Shown: piece after piece, positions 17,245 through 25,263 of the stretch | Position numbering within the stretch: position 1 is the stretch's first letter | How the letters are laid out: every line of letters begins with the position of its first letter | NCBI GenBank assembly: GCA_934085825.1 | Contig: CAKOHR010000001.1 | Location: 1-64,000 of the forward strand | Reading direction: 5' to 3' | Origin: an uncultured Bacilli bacterium | GTDB taxonomy: Bacteria; Bacillota_I; Bacilli_A; RF39; UBA660 | DNA length: 64,000 nt | Translations under genes and position numbers: made by a program | The notes under the pieces: model-generated | Told to the model about the DNA's origin: nothing | Database searches by the model: none | The model's input: the letters and a program-made list of their open reading frames with translations, nothing else

Positions 17245-18664
17245 ATCTAGAACCTTTTCTCGATTTTTCATTAACTATTGTTTCAAGTTCTTGAAGGATA
17301 TGTTGTCCAAGTGCAATTTCTTGCTCTTGTTGTTCTGTTGATGAAATGCCTGGCAGAGCTCTATTGCACATTGTTCTGTACATCTTCATGTCATTATTAG
17401 CTTTTTTTACAAATACTCCGTTTATGCAGAATATATTATTATTCATATGTATCAAAATTATTCTTATTTGATCATCTTTTAATTCTTGAAATCTGTTTTT
17501 GTATTTATTGTTTGCTAATCGTTTTGTTCTTTTCTTATTTTTTATAAAACCTTGAAGTAAATCTAGAATTGATTGATAATATTCTTCAGGTATATCTTTT
17601 AAATCTGTAATTAGTTTAGCTTTTGTAGGATCACTTGTTGGATGTGAAAATATTAATTTGTATGGAGTTTCATTGTGTTCCTCTTCAACTATTGTTTCTT
17701 CTTCTGGTTCTTCTTCAAGTATTTCAATTGTGGTTAAAGTATTGTAGTATTCTCTGAGTGTTAGGTACAATTCTAATAATTTGTAATAAGTGGAAATAGC
17801 ATCATTTCGGATTCCTCTGTCACGATAAATATTAGCATCTAAAAGTAATTTATAATATTCAAGGGCTTCAAATAAATAATACTTTAAAATTTCATTTACA
17901 ATGTAATTATATTCATTATTTGCTAAATTGTATTTTTTGTAGGTTTCTATTAAAGAAACTATGTTGTCTTTGTTTATTTGTTCAATGTACGTTTTGATAT
18001 CAGATACAAATCCATTTATTGTTTGTCTTCGTGATGATGATATTTCTATTTCATCATACATTTCAAACCCACTATTAAGAATATTTGGAACTTCGTTATA
18101 GGCAGTGTTGGCATATTCTTTTTCAGGACTATGGTAAGGAATGATGTTTCTGTTATAAAACTCTAGTTCATTAAGTAATATGATTTCCTCTTTGTCACTA
18201 ATTTCTCCCATAGTAGTGTAGTAAGCTATAATTTTTCTTATGTCTTCGAATGTGTGATATTTATCATAAAGTGGTCTTTTATTTTGAAGATAAAATATCG
18301 AACGACGAGCGGTAGAAACTCTTTTTTGAATATTTGTTAAATGCGTTTTAATTGTATTAATTTTTTTTTCGTTTTCTTTATAATCAAAATCTATTTGTGC
18401 TAGAAAACCTGAGTATTCACTATTTAGGTTTGAAGAACAAATGGTTTTATAAAACAATTCATTGTTTTTATCATTACCATATATGCTACTTAGAAGTACA
18501 CTTATAAATAATTTGTTAGTACTTAAATTTTCTTTGTCTTCAAGAAGGGGAATTAGTTCTTTATAAAGTTGATTCTCAAGTTCTAAAGTGCCATATTCTT
18601 CTTGTTTGATATTGTAATCATTTATATATCTTTTTAACAATTCAATTATTTTATCAATATTCAT
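17243..18664 (-). CDS. Hypothetical helical protein (473 aa)
   Basis: I do not recognise a family. The protein is soluble and strongly helical. It has a long repeat-like helical region over residues 1-310, an acidic Glu-rich linker (EEEPEEETIVEEEHNE, about 320-335), and a C-terminal module of about 130 residues reading YKLIFSHPTSDPTKAKLITDLKD, then KIRRILI-like strands and an NNNIFCINGVFVKK hairpin. That last module could be a small ParE/RelE-like or binding domain, but similarity is weak. A GGAGG site supports the ATG at 18664. The tRNA-Thr gene lies upstream on the same strand. Confidence 0.65.
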   Translation of the reverse strand: MNIDKIIELLKRYINDYNIKQEEYGTLELENQLYKELIPLLEDKENLSTNKLFISVLLSSIYGNDKNNELFYKTICSSNLNSEYSGFLAQIDFDYKENEKKINTIKTHLTNIQKRVSTARRSIFYLQNKRPLYDKYHTFEDIRKIIAYYTTMGEISDKEEIILLNELEFYNRNIIPYHSPEKEYANTAYNEVPNILNSGFEMYDEIEISSSRRQTINGFVSDIKTYIEQINKDNIVSLIETYKKYNLANNEYNYIVNEILKYYLFEALEYYKLLLDANIYRDRGIRNDAISTYYKLLELYLTLREYYNTLTTIEILEEEPEEETIVEEEHNETPYKLIFSHPTSDPTKAKLITDLKDIPEEYYQSILDLLQGFIKNKKRTKRLANNKYKNRFQELKDDQIRIILIHMNNNIFCINGVFVKKANNDMKMYRTMCNRALPGISSTEQQEQEIALGQHILQELETIVNEKSRKGSR

Positions 18665-18722
18665 ATGATTACCTCCGGGTTTTATGTAAAATAGCCTTTT
18701 AGAAGGGACTAAATGTAACTAA

Positions 18723-18796
18723 TGGTGCCGCAACAGTGAATTGAACACTGATTTAATCCTTACCATGGATTTGTAATACCATTATACTATAGCGGC
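18723..18796 (-). tRNA. tRNA-Thr(GGT)
   Basis: The reverse complement folds as a tRNA. The acceptor GCCGCTA pairs with TTGCGGC apart from one T-T mismatch. An AATCC/GGATT anticodon stem surrounds the ATGGTAA loop (anticodon GGT), and a CAGTG/CACTG T-arm carries TTCAATT. The CCA end is encoded at 18723-18725. It reads ACC/ACT codons. It stands alone, 58 nt upstream of the 473-aa gene. Confidence 0.93.
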
Positions 18797-18841
18797 TTAA
18801 GTTAATTATATAATAATATGGTATGTAGCGCAAGTAAATTC

Positions 18842-18871
18842 TTTACAATATACCCTGTAGGGGTGTATAAT
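18842..18871 (+). promoter_or_regulatory. Promoter with embedded CsoR-type operator
   Basis: TTTACA at 18842-18847 and TATAAT at 18866-18871 (18-nt spacer) enclose the near-palindrome ATACCCTGTAGGGGTGTAT at 18850-18868. That matches the C-tract/G-tract inverted repeat bound by CsoR-family repressors. Binding there would block RNA polymerase directly. The gene following is itself a CsoR-family regulator, indicating autoregulation of the regulator-suf operon. Confidence 0.8.
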
Positions 18872-18907
18872 ATGTACCGGGTGGTAAGTGTGCATGAGGC
18901 ATGTAAA

Positions 18908-19192
18908 ATGTGTAAGAAAAATAAACATAGATGTGAAGAAGAAAAACAAAATATAATAAAAAGATTAAATATAATCGAAGGCCAAATAAGAGGTATTAAA
19001 CAGATGGTTGAAGATGATAGATATTGTAGTGATATTATTATCCAATTATCGGCATCAATGCATTCTTTACAAAGTCTTGGAAATAATATGCTTAAAAGTC
19101 ATATGAAATCCTGCATGGTTGATAATATAAAAAATGATAAATTAGATATAATAGATGAAGTAATAACTTTGGTTGAAAAAATAAATAAGTAA
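18908..19192 (+). CDS. CsoR/FrmR-family metal- or thiol-sensing repressor
   Basis: This 94-residue all-helical DNA-binding protein is of the DUF156 family: IIKRLNIIEGQIRGIKQMVEDDRYCSDIIIQLSA is the family core. The Cys in RYC plus His and Cys in LKSHMKSC match the Cys-His-Cys copper(I) site of CsoR, though persulfide sensors (CstR) share the two Cys. The operator lies in its promoter. The longer frame from 18818 would start before the -10, so I place the start at ATG 18908 with GAGG upstream (GTG 18890 is possible). It ends 10 nt before sufC, implying control of Fe-S assembly by copper or sulfur stress. Confidence 0.85.
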   Translation: MCKKNKHRCEEEKQNIIKRLNIIEGQIRGIKQMVEDDRYCSDIIIQLSASMHSLQSLGNNMLKSHMKSCMVDNIKNDKLDIIDEVITLVEKINK

Positions 19193-19202
19193 GGTGGTAA
19201 TT

Positions 19203-19934
19203 ATGTTAAGTATAAAGAATTTAGTTGTTAGTTTAAAAAATGAGGATAAAAAAATATTAGATGGTCTTTCTTTGAAAATTGGTGATGGTGAAGTTCATGC
19301 TATAATGGGGCCAAATGGAACAGGAAAATCTACACTTTCTAAAGCAATAATGGGACATTTTCTATTTGAAGTAAATGATGGAGAAATAATATTTAATGGT
19401 GTAAAAATAAATGATTTAAGTGTTGATAAAAGAGCAAGTCTTGGTATTTTTTTAGCTATGCAAGATCCCACTATAATAGATGGTGTTACAAATAGTGAGT
19501 TTTTAAAAAATGCTTATGAAGAACAAACTGGTAGACATATAGATTATTTTAAATTTATAAATGATGTAAATAAATCTTTAGATGATTTGAAGTTTTCTCG
19601 TGATATGATACATAGACATGTAAATGCTGGATTTTCTGGTGGTGAAAAAAAGAAAAATGAAGTTTTACAAATTAAAGTGTTAAAACCTAAACTTATCATA
19701 TTAGATGAAATAGATTCTGGGCTTGATGTTGATTCTTTGAAAATCGTTGCTGAAAATATAAATGAATATAAAAGGGAATTTCCTGATACTGGGGTGCTTA
19801 TTATTACCCATTATCCAAGAATACTTGAAATGATTAAGCCTGATTATGTTCATATTATGAAAGATGGTAAGATTGTTAAAACTGGAGATATGTCTTTAGC
19901 AATTGAAACTGAACAAGTAGGTTATAATGAATAA
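19203..19934 (+). CDS. sufC: Fe-S assembly ATPase SufC
   Basis: SufC is the ABC-type ATPase of the SufBCD scaffold, in the cytoplasm. The 243-residue product carries Walker A GPNGTGKST, the SufC-typical signature FSGGEKKKNE, Walker B LIILDEIDSGLD and the switch His in ITHYPR. ATG 19203 follows AAGGTGG; a GTG at 19194 would overlap that site. The gene lies directly after the CsoR-like regulator and overlaps sufD by 8 nt. Confidence 0.95.
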   Translation: MLSIKNLVVSLKNEDKKILDGLSLKIGDGEVHAIMGPNGTGKSTLSKAIMGHFLFEVNDGEIIFNGVKINDLSVDKRASLGIFLAMQDPTIIDGVTNSEFLKNAYEEQTGRHIDYFKFINDVNKSLDDLKFSRDMIHRHVNAGFSGGEKKKNEVLQIKVLKPKLIILDEIDSGLDVDSLKIVAENINEYKREFPDTGVLIITHYPRILEMIKPDYVHIMKDGKIVKTGDMSLAIETEQVGYNE

Positions 19935-20505
19935 AGTTATATATATAAATAATGATGGTGTATTTAATATAAATAAAGATGAGACTTTAGAAATATATCA
20001 TTATGTTGTGGATAAAAGTGTAAATATAAAAATTAATTTAAATGGGGAAAATGCTAAGGTTATGTATCATCTCAGTATTATAAGTAATAATGATAATACA
20101 TGTAAAGTTGATGTTAATCATGCCTCAAGTAATACAGAAAGTGAAATTATATGTCATGGTGTTAATACTGGGGATAAAAAATTAGAATTTAATGTAACAG
20201 GTTTAGTACCTAAAGATATAAATAAGTGTATTTGTAAAGAGGAAAATCAAATAATTAATTTAAAGGATGGGGAAAGTGTTATTAAACCTAATTTGCTTAT
20301 TAGAAATTATGATACTTTTTCAAATCATGCAGCTTATATCGGAGAGTTTAGTAAAGATAAATTGTTTTATTTAGAAAGCAGGGGTATAAGTGAAAAAAAT
20401 GCAACTAGATTACTTATGGAAGGTTTACTTCTTGGTGATGGAGATAGAGAAAATGTTATAGTTAAAGAATTTATGGATAGTTTGAAGGAGGCGTACAATG
20501 GATAA
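19927..20505 (+). CDS. sufD: Short SufD-like scaffold protein
   Basis: SufD pairs with SufB and SufC to form the scaffold on which Fe-S clusters are built. This version has only 192 residues against about 400-430 in common SufD. It keeps the C-terminal part of the beta-helix core and the conserved SHAAYIGEFSKDKLFYLESRGISEKNAT-type region (here starting FSNHAAYIG) that contacts partners. The N-terminal half is missing, yet the frame is intact and overlaps its neighbours by 8 nt on each side, so it looks like a genuine minimal SufD rather than a pseudogene. Confidence 0.8.
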   Translation: MNKVIYINNDGVFNINKDETLEIYHYVVDKSVNIKINLNGENAKVMYHLSIISNNDNTCKVDVNHASSNTESEIICHGVNTGDKKLEFNVTGLVPKDINKCICKEENQIINLKDGESVIKPNLLIRNYDTFSNHAAYIGEFSKDKLFYLESRGISEKNATRLLMEGLLLGDGDRENVIVKEFMDSLKEAYNG

Positions 20506-20923
20506 AGAAACTAAAAGAGAAATAATACTTGATAATTATCAAAATCCTACGAATAGAGGTTTAGTAGAAGATGAGGCCTATAAAAAAGCTAATACTAGAA
20601 GTAATTCATGTATAGATAATATTGATTTAATGATGAAAATAGAAGATGGAAAAGTAGTTGATGCTTGTTTTGATGGTGAAGCTTGTGCAATATGTACAAG
20701 TAGTACAAGTATTATTGTTAAAAGTTTAATTGGTAAAAGTGTTGATGAAGCAAGGGATATAATTAAAAATTATCAAAATATGATAAATGAAGATGATTAT
20801 AATCCTGAAGTGCTTGGTGAGCTTAATGCTTTTGATGAAATTTATTTGCAACCTGCTAGAAAAAATTGTGCTCTTCTTTCTAGCAAAAGTGCTGTTAAAA
20901 TACTAGATGAAGTAGGTAAGTAA
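20498..20923 (+). CDS. sufU: Sulfur-transfer protein SufU
   Basis: SufU takes persulfide sulfur from the desulfurase SufS through a zinc-exchange mechanism and passes it to the SufBCD scaffold. The 141-residue product keeps the four zinc ligands by position: Cys and Asp in NSCIDNID, Cys in GEACAICTSS, and Cys in RKNCALLSSK. An additional Cys in ACAIC is present. AAGGAGG precedes the ATG. Its usual partner gene sufS, normally between sufD and sufU, is absent from this operon. Confidence 0.92.
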   Translation: MDKETKREIILDNYQNPTNRGLVEDEAYKKANTRSNSCIDNIDLMMKIEDGKVVDACFDGEACAICTSSTSIIVKSLIGKSVDEARDIIKNYQNMINEDDYNPEVLGELNAFDEIYLQPARKNCALLSSKSAVKILDEVGK

Positions 20924-20924
20924 G

Positions 20925-22238
20925 ATGGAAATAGTTGGATTAAGTGAAGCAAGCGTAAGAAAAATATCTGCAATAAAAGGAGAAGAGTCTTGGGTTTTAG
21001 ACTATAGATTAAATGGATATAAATCTTTTGTGAGTCAAGATATGCCTAAGTTTGGACCAGAAATTAATCTTAATTTTGATGATGTTATTTATTATAAGAG
21101 TAATGATGCTGATAAAAAGCTTGAAAATAATTGGAATAATATTTTAAAACCTGTAGTTGATGAACTTGATAGTGTTGGGGTTTTAGAAAGCGAAAAGCAT
21201 TTTGGTGGCATGGGTGTTCAATATGAAAGTGAAGTAATTTATCATAATATGATTGATGAACTGGAAAAAAAACATGTTATTTTTACGTCTATTGATGATG
21301 CTATTAAAAGATATCCTGATTTAGTTAAAAAGTATTTTGGAAAAATTGTCTCTTTCACTGAAAATAAATTTGCTGCTTTAAACGCGGCAGTATTTAGTGG
21401 TGGTTCCTTTATTTATGTTCCTAAAAATACAGTGCTTGATAGACCACTTCAAAGTTATTTTAGAATTAATAGTAAAAATATGGGACAATTTGAAAGAACA
21501 CTTATTATTGTTGATGATAATTCTAGTTTGCATTATGTAGAAGGCTGTACAGCACCTAGTTATAGTGAGTCTAGTTTACATGCTGCAATTGTGGAAATTT
21601 ATGTTGGTAAAAATGCTAAATGTAGATATTCTACGGTACAAAATTGGGCTACAAATGTGTATAATTTAGTTACTAAAAGGGCAGTAGTGGATGATAATGG
21701 TGTAATGGAATGGATTGATGGTAACATTGGTTCTAAAGTTACTATGAAATATCCTTGCTGTGTATTAAAAGGTGATAATTCCAGAGGAACATGTATTACA
21801 ATAAGTGTTGCTAAATCTAATCAAGAACAGGATAGTGGAGCTAGAATGATACATATTGGAAAGAATACAAAAAGTAATATTGTTTCTAAAAGTATTGCTT
21901 CATCTGGTGGTAATGCTACATATCGTGGAAAAGTTGATATTAAAAAGAGTGCACTAAATAGTGATGCAATGGTTAAATGTGATAGTTTGATACTTGATGA
22001 TAAATCGATGAGTGATACAATACCTGTGAATGTTGTTGGTAATTTATCAAGTAATATTGAGCATGAAGCAACTGTTTCTAAAATTAGTGATGATGTGTTA
22101 TTTTATTTAATGAGCAGAGGTATTCCTGAAGATGTGGCAACTGAGCTTATAGCACTTGGTTTTATAGATGAATTTAAAGAAGAACTTCCGATGGAATATG
22201 CTGTTGAGTTAAATCAGTTAATAAAGAGGAATTTATAA
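20925..22238 (+). CDS. sufB: Fe-S scaffold protein SufB
   Basis: SufB is the main scaffold of the SUF system, where the nascent cluster forms at the interface with SufD. The 437-residue protein has the family's N-terminal helical region, then a right-handed beta-helix with QFERTLIIVDDNSSLHYVEGC, and the C-terminal core KCDSLILDDKSMSDTIP with the conserved Cys. It ends with SRGIPEDVATELIALGF, which is homologous to the SufD end. It is the last gene of the operon, beginning 1 nt after sufU. The length is slightly under the usual 465. Confidence 0.95.
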   Translation: MEIVGLSEASVRKISAIKGEESWVLDYRLNGYKSFVSQDMPKFGPEINLNFDDVIYYKSNDADKKLENNWNNILKPVVDELDSVGVLESEKHFGGMGVQYESEVIYHNMIDELEKKHVIFTSIDDAIKRYPDLVKKYFGKIVSFTENKFAALNAAVFSGGSFIYVPKNTVLDRPLQSYFRINSKNMGQFERTLIIVDDNSSLHYVEGCTAPSYSESSLHAAIVEIYVGKNAKCRYSTVQNWATNVYNLVTKRAVVDDNGVMEWIDGNIGSKVTMKYPCCVLKGDNSRGTCITISVAKSNQEQDSGARMIHIGKNTKSNIVSKSIASSGGNATYRGKVDIKKSALNSDAMVKCDSLILDDKSMSDTIPVNVVGNLSSNIEHEATVSKISDDVLFYLMSRGIPEDVATELIALGFIDEFKEELPMEYAVELNQLIKRNL

Positions 22239-22267
22239 AATTTTTACTTACATAATAAAAATAATTG

Positions 22268-22276
22268 TGTTATAAT
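22268..22276 (+). promoter_or_regulatory. Extended -10 promoter of the MATE-kinase gene
   Basis: TG-T-TATAAT at 22268-22276 is an extended -10 located after the suf operon. No good -35 is seen. The predicted transcript begins before the hairpin at 22297. Confidence 0.5.
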
Positions 22277-22296
22277 TGTTTTTGCTGTGTGGTTTT

Positions 22297-22333
22297 AAGT
22301 AACGTAAGTCCAGGCTTATGTTACTTATTTTTT
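22297..22333 (+). terminator. Intrinsic terminator or leader attenuator before the MATE gene
   Basis: AAGTAACGTAAG at 22297-22308 pairs with CTTATGTTACTT at 22315-22326 (one mismatch) around TCCAGG, followed by a T-run. It terminates suf transcription. It also sits about 15 nt into any transcript from the -10 at 22271, so it could attenuate the MATE gene. Confidence 0.8.
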
Positions 22334-22354
22334 GCACATGAAAGGGTGATTTTT

Positions 22355-24301
22355 TTGAAAAATTTTGATTTAGGTAAAGATAAAATTAGTAAATTATTAC
22401 TTAATTTTTCTATTCCTTGTATTATTTCTATGTTAGTTGGTGCTTTGTATAACATAGTTGACCAAATATTTATTGGTCGGGGAGTTGGATATCTTGGTAA
22501 TACTGCTACAAATATTGTGTATCCGTTTACAGTGATTGCACTTTCTTTAGCACTTTTATTTGGAGATGGAGCGTCAGCACTTTTTAGTTTATCTTTGGGA
22601 AGTAAAGATGATAAAAAGGTTTCTAAAAGTATTGGTAATGCTGTGGTTACGCTTGTTTTAGTATCCTTAGTTCTTACTTTATTTGGTTTTGTATTCAAAA
22701 GTAATATTTTAAAATTATTTGGTGTTACCGAAGCTAGTTTTGATTTTGCTAATGATTATTTAATTGTTATACTAATCGGAATACCTTTTTATGTAATTGG
22801 ACAAGGTCTTAATGGAATAATTAGAGCTGATGGAAGTCCAAGTTATGCTATGATTGCAACTTTAAGTGGAGCTATCTTAAATATTATTTTAGATCCAATT
22901 GCAATATTTGCTTTAGGTATGGGAATAAAGGGAGCTGCGATTGCAACGATTGTTGGCCAAATTGTAACGTTTATTATTACAGTTTTGTATTTTAGAAAAT
23001 CAAAAAAGTTTAAATTATCCAAAGATAGTTTAAAGCCTGATAAAGAAGTTATTAAAAGGGAAGCTCTACTTGGTGTGTCAAGCTTTATTACTCAAATATC
23101 TATAGTGCTCGTTATTGCTGTTTGTAATAATTTAGTTGTTAAATATGGCAGTTTATCTAAGTATGGTGCTGATATTCCACTTTCAGCTATTGGAATTGTT
23201 ATGAAAGTATTTGGAATTGTTATTGCCCTAGTTATTGGTACATCTATCGGAGGGCAACCTATTATTGGATTTAATTATGGTGCTGGTAATAAAAAACGGG
23301 TTAAAGAAACATTTAATTTGATAATTAGAACTAATTTATTTGTTGGTTTTATAGCTTTTATAATTTTTCAAGTATTTCCTCAAGCAATTATAAATATATT
23401 TGGTAATGAAAATAAGCTTTACAATGAATATGCTTTATATTGTTTTAGAATTTATTTATCTGGTATTACACTTACGTGTATAACTAAAACTTGTAGTATT
23501 TATTTACAGGCAATAGGTAAATCTTTTAAGTCAATGTTTATTTCAGTAATGAGAGATGTTGTTTTGTTTATTCCAGCACTGGTTGTACTTGCTAAAATGT
23601 TTGGAATTGTTGGAATGCTTTGGGCTGCATTAGTTGCTGATGTTATAGCGTTTATAATTGCTATATTCATGACTTTTGAAAGAAAAAATAAGGTTAACAT
23701 TTCAGAAGTAAAAAATATATCAGAAGTTGATGCTGCGTTTATTAAGCCAATGGTTATAACTATATCTCGTGAATATGGTTCTGGGGGAAGGTATGTTGGT
23801 AAACTTCTAGCGGAAAAACTTGGTATTCCTTGTTATGATAAAGAAATAATTGTTGATACTGCTAGGGAAAGTGGCTTAGATATAGAATATATTAAAGAAA
23901 ATGAACAAGTAAAAAATGATTTTAATATATATTATAATAATGATGATAATATTTATTTATGTGAAAGTAAGGTTATTAAAAATCTAGCTATGAAGCCTTG
24001 TATTATTATAGAAAGGTGTGCAGATTATATTTTAAAAGATAGAAATGATGTATTTAATGTTTTCTTATATAGTAGTATGGACAAAAAAATTGATAGAGTT
24101 ACTAAATATTATGGAATTGATGTGGAAAAGGCTAAAAATGAAATAAATAAGGTTAATAAAAGCAGAGCAATACACTATGAATATTATACTAATCAAAAAT
24201 GGAATGATGTAAGTAATTATGATTTGGCTGTGAATGTGGATACTTTAGGTGTCGAAAATACTGCTTTAATGATAAAAAAAATTGTAGAGAATGGAAAATA
24301 A
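22355..24301 (+). CDS. MATE-family transporter fused to a cytidylate kinase-like domain
   Basis: The product has about 648 residues. The first 450 are a multidrug/toxin extrusion (MATE) transporter with 12 predicted membrane helices, beginning LLLNFSIPCIISMLVGALYN and containing RADGSPSYAM. Such proteins exchange drugs or metabolites for cations. From about residue 465 a soluble domain starts MVITISREYGSGGRYVGKLLAEKLG, the P-loop of the cytidylate kinase-like family. It continues with PCIIIERCADYIL and a C-terminal helical part. A TTG at 22355 follows AGGGTGAT and gives the normal MATE N-terminus; the frame upstream lacks membrane-protein character. The two-domain fusion may couple efflux to a nucleotide signal. 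Confidence 0.88.
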   Translation: MKNFDLGKDKISKLLLNFSIPCIISMLVGALYNIVDQIFIGRGVGYLGNTATNIVYPFTVIALSLALLFGDGASALFSLSLGSKDDKKVSKSIGNAVVTLVLVSLVLTLFGFVFKSNILKLFGVTEASFDFANDYLIVILIGIPFYVIGQGLNGIIRADGSPSYAMIATLSGAILNIILDPIAIFALGMGIKGAAIATIVGQIVTFIITVLYFRKSKKFKLSKDSLKPDKEVIKREALLGVSSFITQISIVLVIAVCNNLVVKYGSLSKYGADIPLSAIGIVMKVFGIVIALVIGTSIGGQPIIGFNYGAGNKKRVKETFNLIIRTNLFVGFIAFIIFQVFPQAIINIFGNENKLYNEYALYCFRIYLSGITLTCITKTCSIYLQAIGKSFKSMFISVMRDVVLFIPALVVLAKMFGIVGMLWAALVADVIAFIIAIFMTFERKNKVNISEVKNISEVDAAFIKPMVITISREYGSGGRYVGKLLAEKLGIPCYDKEIIVDTARESGLDIEYIKENEQVKNDFNIYYNNDDNIYLCESKVIKNLAMKPCIIIERCADYILKDRNDVFNVFLYSSMDKKIDRVTKYYGIDVEKAKNEINKVNKSRAIHYEYYTNQKWNDVSNYDLAVNVDTLGVENTALMIKKIVENGK

Positions 24302-24320
24302 TGTTTTTATTCTCTTTTTT
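24286..24320 (+). terminator. Terminator of the MATE-kinase gene
   Basis: AGAGAAT at 24286-24292 pairs with ATTCTCT at 24309-24315, followed by five T. The stem begins inside the last codons of the gene. Confidence 0.75.
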
Positions 24321-24321
24321 G

Positions 24322-24330
24322 TGGTATAAT
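24322..24330 (+). promoter_or_regulatory. Extended -10 promoter of the HdeD-like membrane gene
   Basis: TGG-TATAAT at 24322-24330 lies directly after the MATE terminator and 20 nt before the ATG at 24351, which has GGAGG upstream. Confidence 0.6.
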
Positions 24331-24350
24331 TGGGTTGGAGGTAGAATCTT

Positions 24351-24875
24351 ATGAAGAAAAAACAATTAGTTGATTTAATTACATCTGTGTTTTTGATTAT
24401 TTGTGGAAGTGTAATGCTTTTATTTCCACTTTTTCACTTTGTGAAAGTAAAAATTGTATTTTTGGGAGTCCTTGGTGTGTATGCTGCTCTTAATATGATT
24501 AAGTTTGTGCTTACGTGTAAAAGTGACGATTATGAGGGGCTTTTTACAAGTTTAGCATCTATGGTAGTTTTTGGTGTTGCTATGTATTTAGATATTAACA
24601 AAGTTCCTTGGTATTTAGCTTTATGTTTACTTATTTGGATAATTTTGTTATCACTTATTAAGCTTAAAAAGGGTGATTATTATAATGATAGAAAAAATAA
24701 GATGTGGATATTTGAAGTAATATGCTTAGTTTTGTTTATCTTAACTGGGCTTCTTACTACGATGAATTTATATTATGAAAATGATATACAAGTTTTGGTT
24801 CTTGGTTATTTCTTTCTTATACATGGAATGCTTGAATTATTTGACCCAATTGTAATTTCACTTAAAATAAAATAA
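24351..24875 (+). CDS. DUF308/HdeD-like integral membrane protein
   Basis: This 174-residue protein consists almost entirely of six membrane helices in pairs, beginning LVDLITSVFLIICGSVMLLFP. Its last helix ends in YFFLIHGMLELFDP. The repeated hairpin layout and length resemble the DUF308/HdeD family, whose biochemical role is not established (acid resistance in enterics). It is monocistronic, between an extended -10 promoter and a perfect terminator. The family call is moderate because these proteins are low in complexity. Confidence 0.6.
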   Translation: MKKKQLVDLITSVFLIICGSVMLLFPLFHFVKVKIVFLGVLGVYAALNMIKFVLTCKSDDYEGLFTSLASMVVFGVAMYLDINKVPWYLALCLLIWIILLSLIKLKKGDYYNDRKNKMWIFEVICLVLFILTGLLTTMNLYYENDIQVLVLGYFFLIHGMLELFDPIVISLKIK

Positions 24876-24896
24876 CGGATTAAAGGTCCGTTATTT
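24870..24896. terminator. Bidirectional terminator overlapping two gene ends
   Basis: AAATAACGGA at 24870-24879 pairs perfectly with TCCGTTATTT at 24887-24896. It contains the stop codon of the plus-strand membrane gene and of the minus-strand spoVS gene. Confidence 0.85.
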
Positions 24897-25151
24897 GTTT
24901 GTAATAATAAGTTTGATAGCTGTTTTTTGTTCACCATTTATTATTATGTCATTAAATGCTGGGATGACCACTAAGTTATCACCGGTTGGAGCTACGAAAC
25001 CACGACAGATGGCAATAGCTTTAATAGCTTGATTTAGTGAACCCGCACCAACAGTTTGAATTTCAACTTCCTTTTGTTCACGATAAATATTGGCAATGGC
25101 ACCAGCTACTTTGCTTGGGTTAGATTTTGATGAAACCTTTAGAATTTCCAT
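24891..25151 (-). CDS. spoVS: Stage V sporulation protein S
   Basis: This 86-residue protein is of the SpoVS family: MEILKVSSKSNPSKVAGAIA, then VEIQTVGAGSLNQAIKAIAI and the conserved CRGFVAPTGDNLVVIPAFND. SpoVS adopts an Alba-like fold and affects the stage V checkpoint of sporulation; related proteins also occur in non-sporulating bacteria. I choose the ATG at 25151 because AAAGGA abuts an earlier ATG at 25160 with no spacing. It is one of several sporulation-type genes in the window. Confidence 0.95.
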   Translation of the reverse strand: MEILKVSSKSNPSKVAGAIANIYREQKEVEIQTVGAGSLNQAIKAIAICRGFVAPTGDNLVVIPAFNDIIINGEQKTAIKLIITNK

Positions 25152-25220
25152 TATTACCATTCCTTTCTAGTTAAATATATGGAAAAATTAATTAATTATG
25201 CATTGATTTTTAAATTATGG

Positions 25221-25250
25221 TATGATATACTTAAGTAGTAATCATTACTA
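25221..25250 (+). promoter_or_regulatory. perR promoter with Per box
   Basis: TGG-TATGAT (ending 25226) is an extended -10. Ten nt downstream the perfect 7-1-7 inverted repeat TAGTAATCATTACTA at 25236-25250 matches the Per/Fur-type box layout. PerR bound there would block its own transcription and that of the overlapping rubrerythrin gene until peroxide is sensed. Confidence 0.8.
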
Positions 25251-25263
25251 TTTAGGAGATGCT

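Noticed and set aside
22297..22333. Known riboswitch (preQ1, guanidine) before the MATE gene
   Set aside because: The sequence is a simple stem-loop with a T-run and lacks the conserved loops of those classes.
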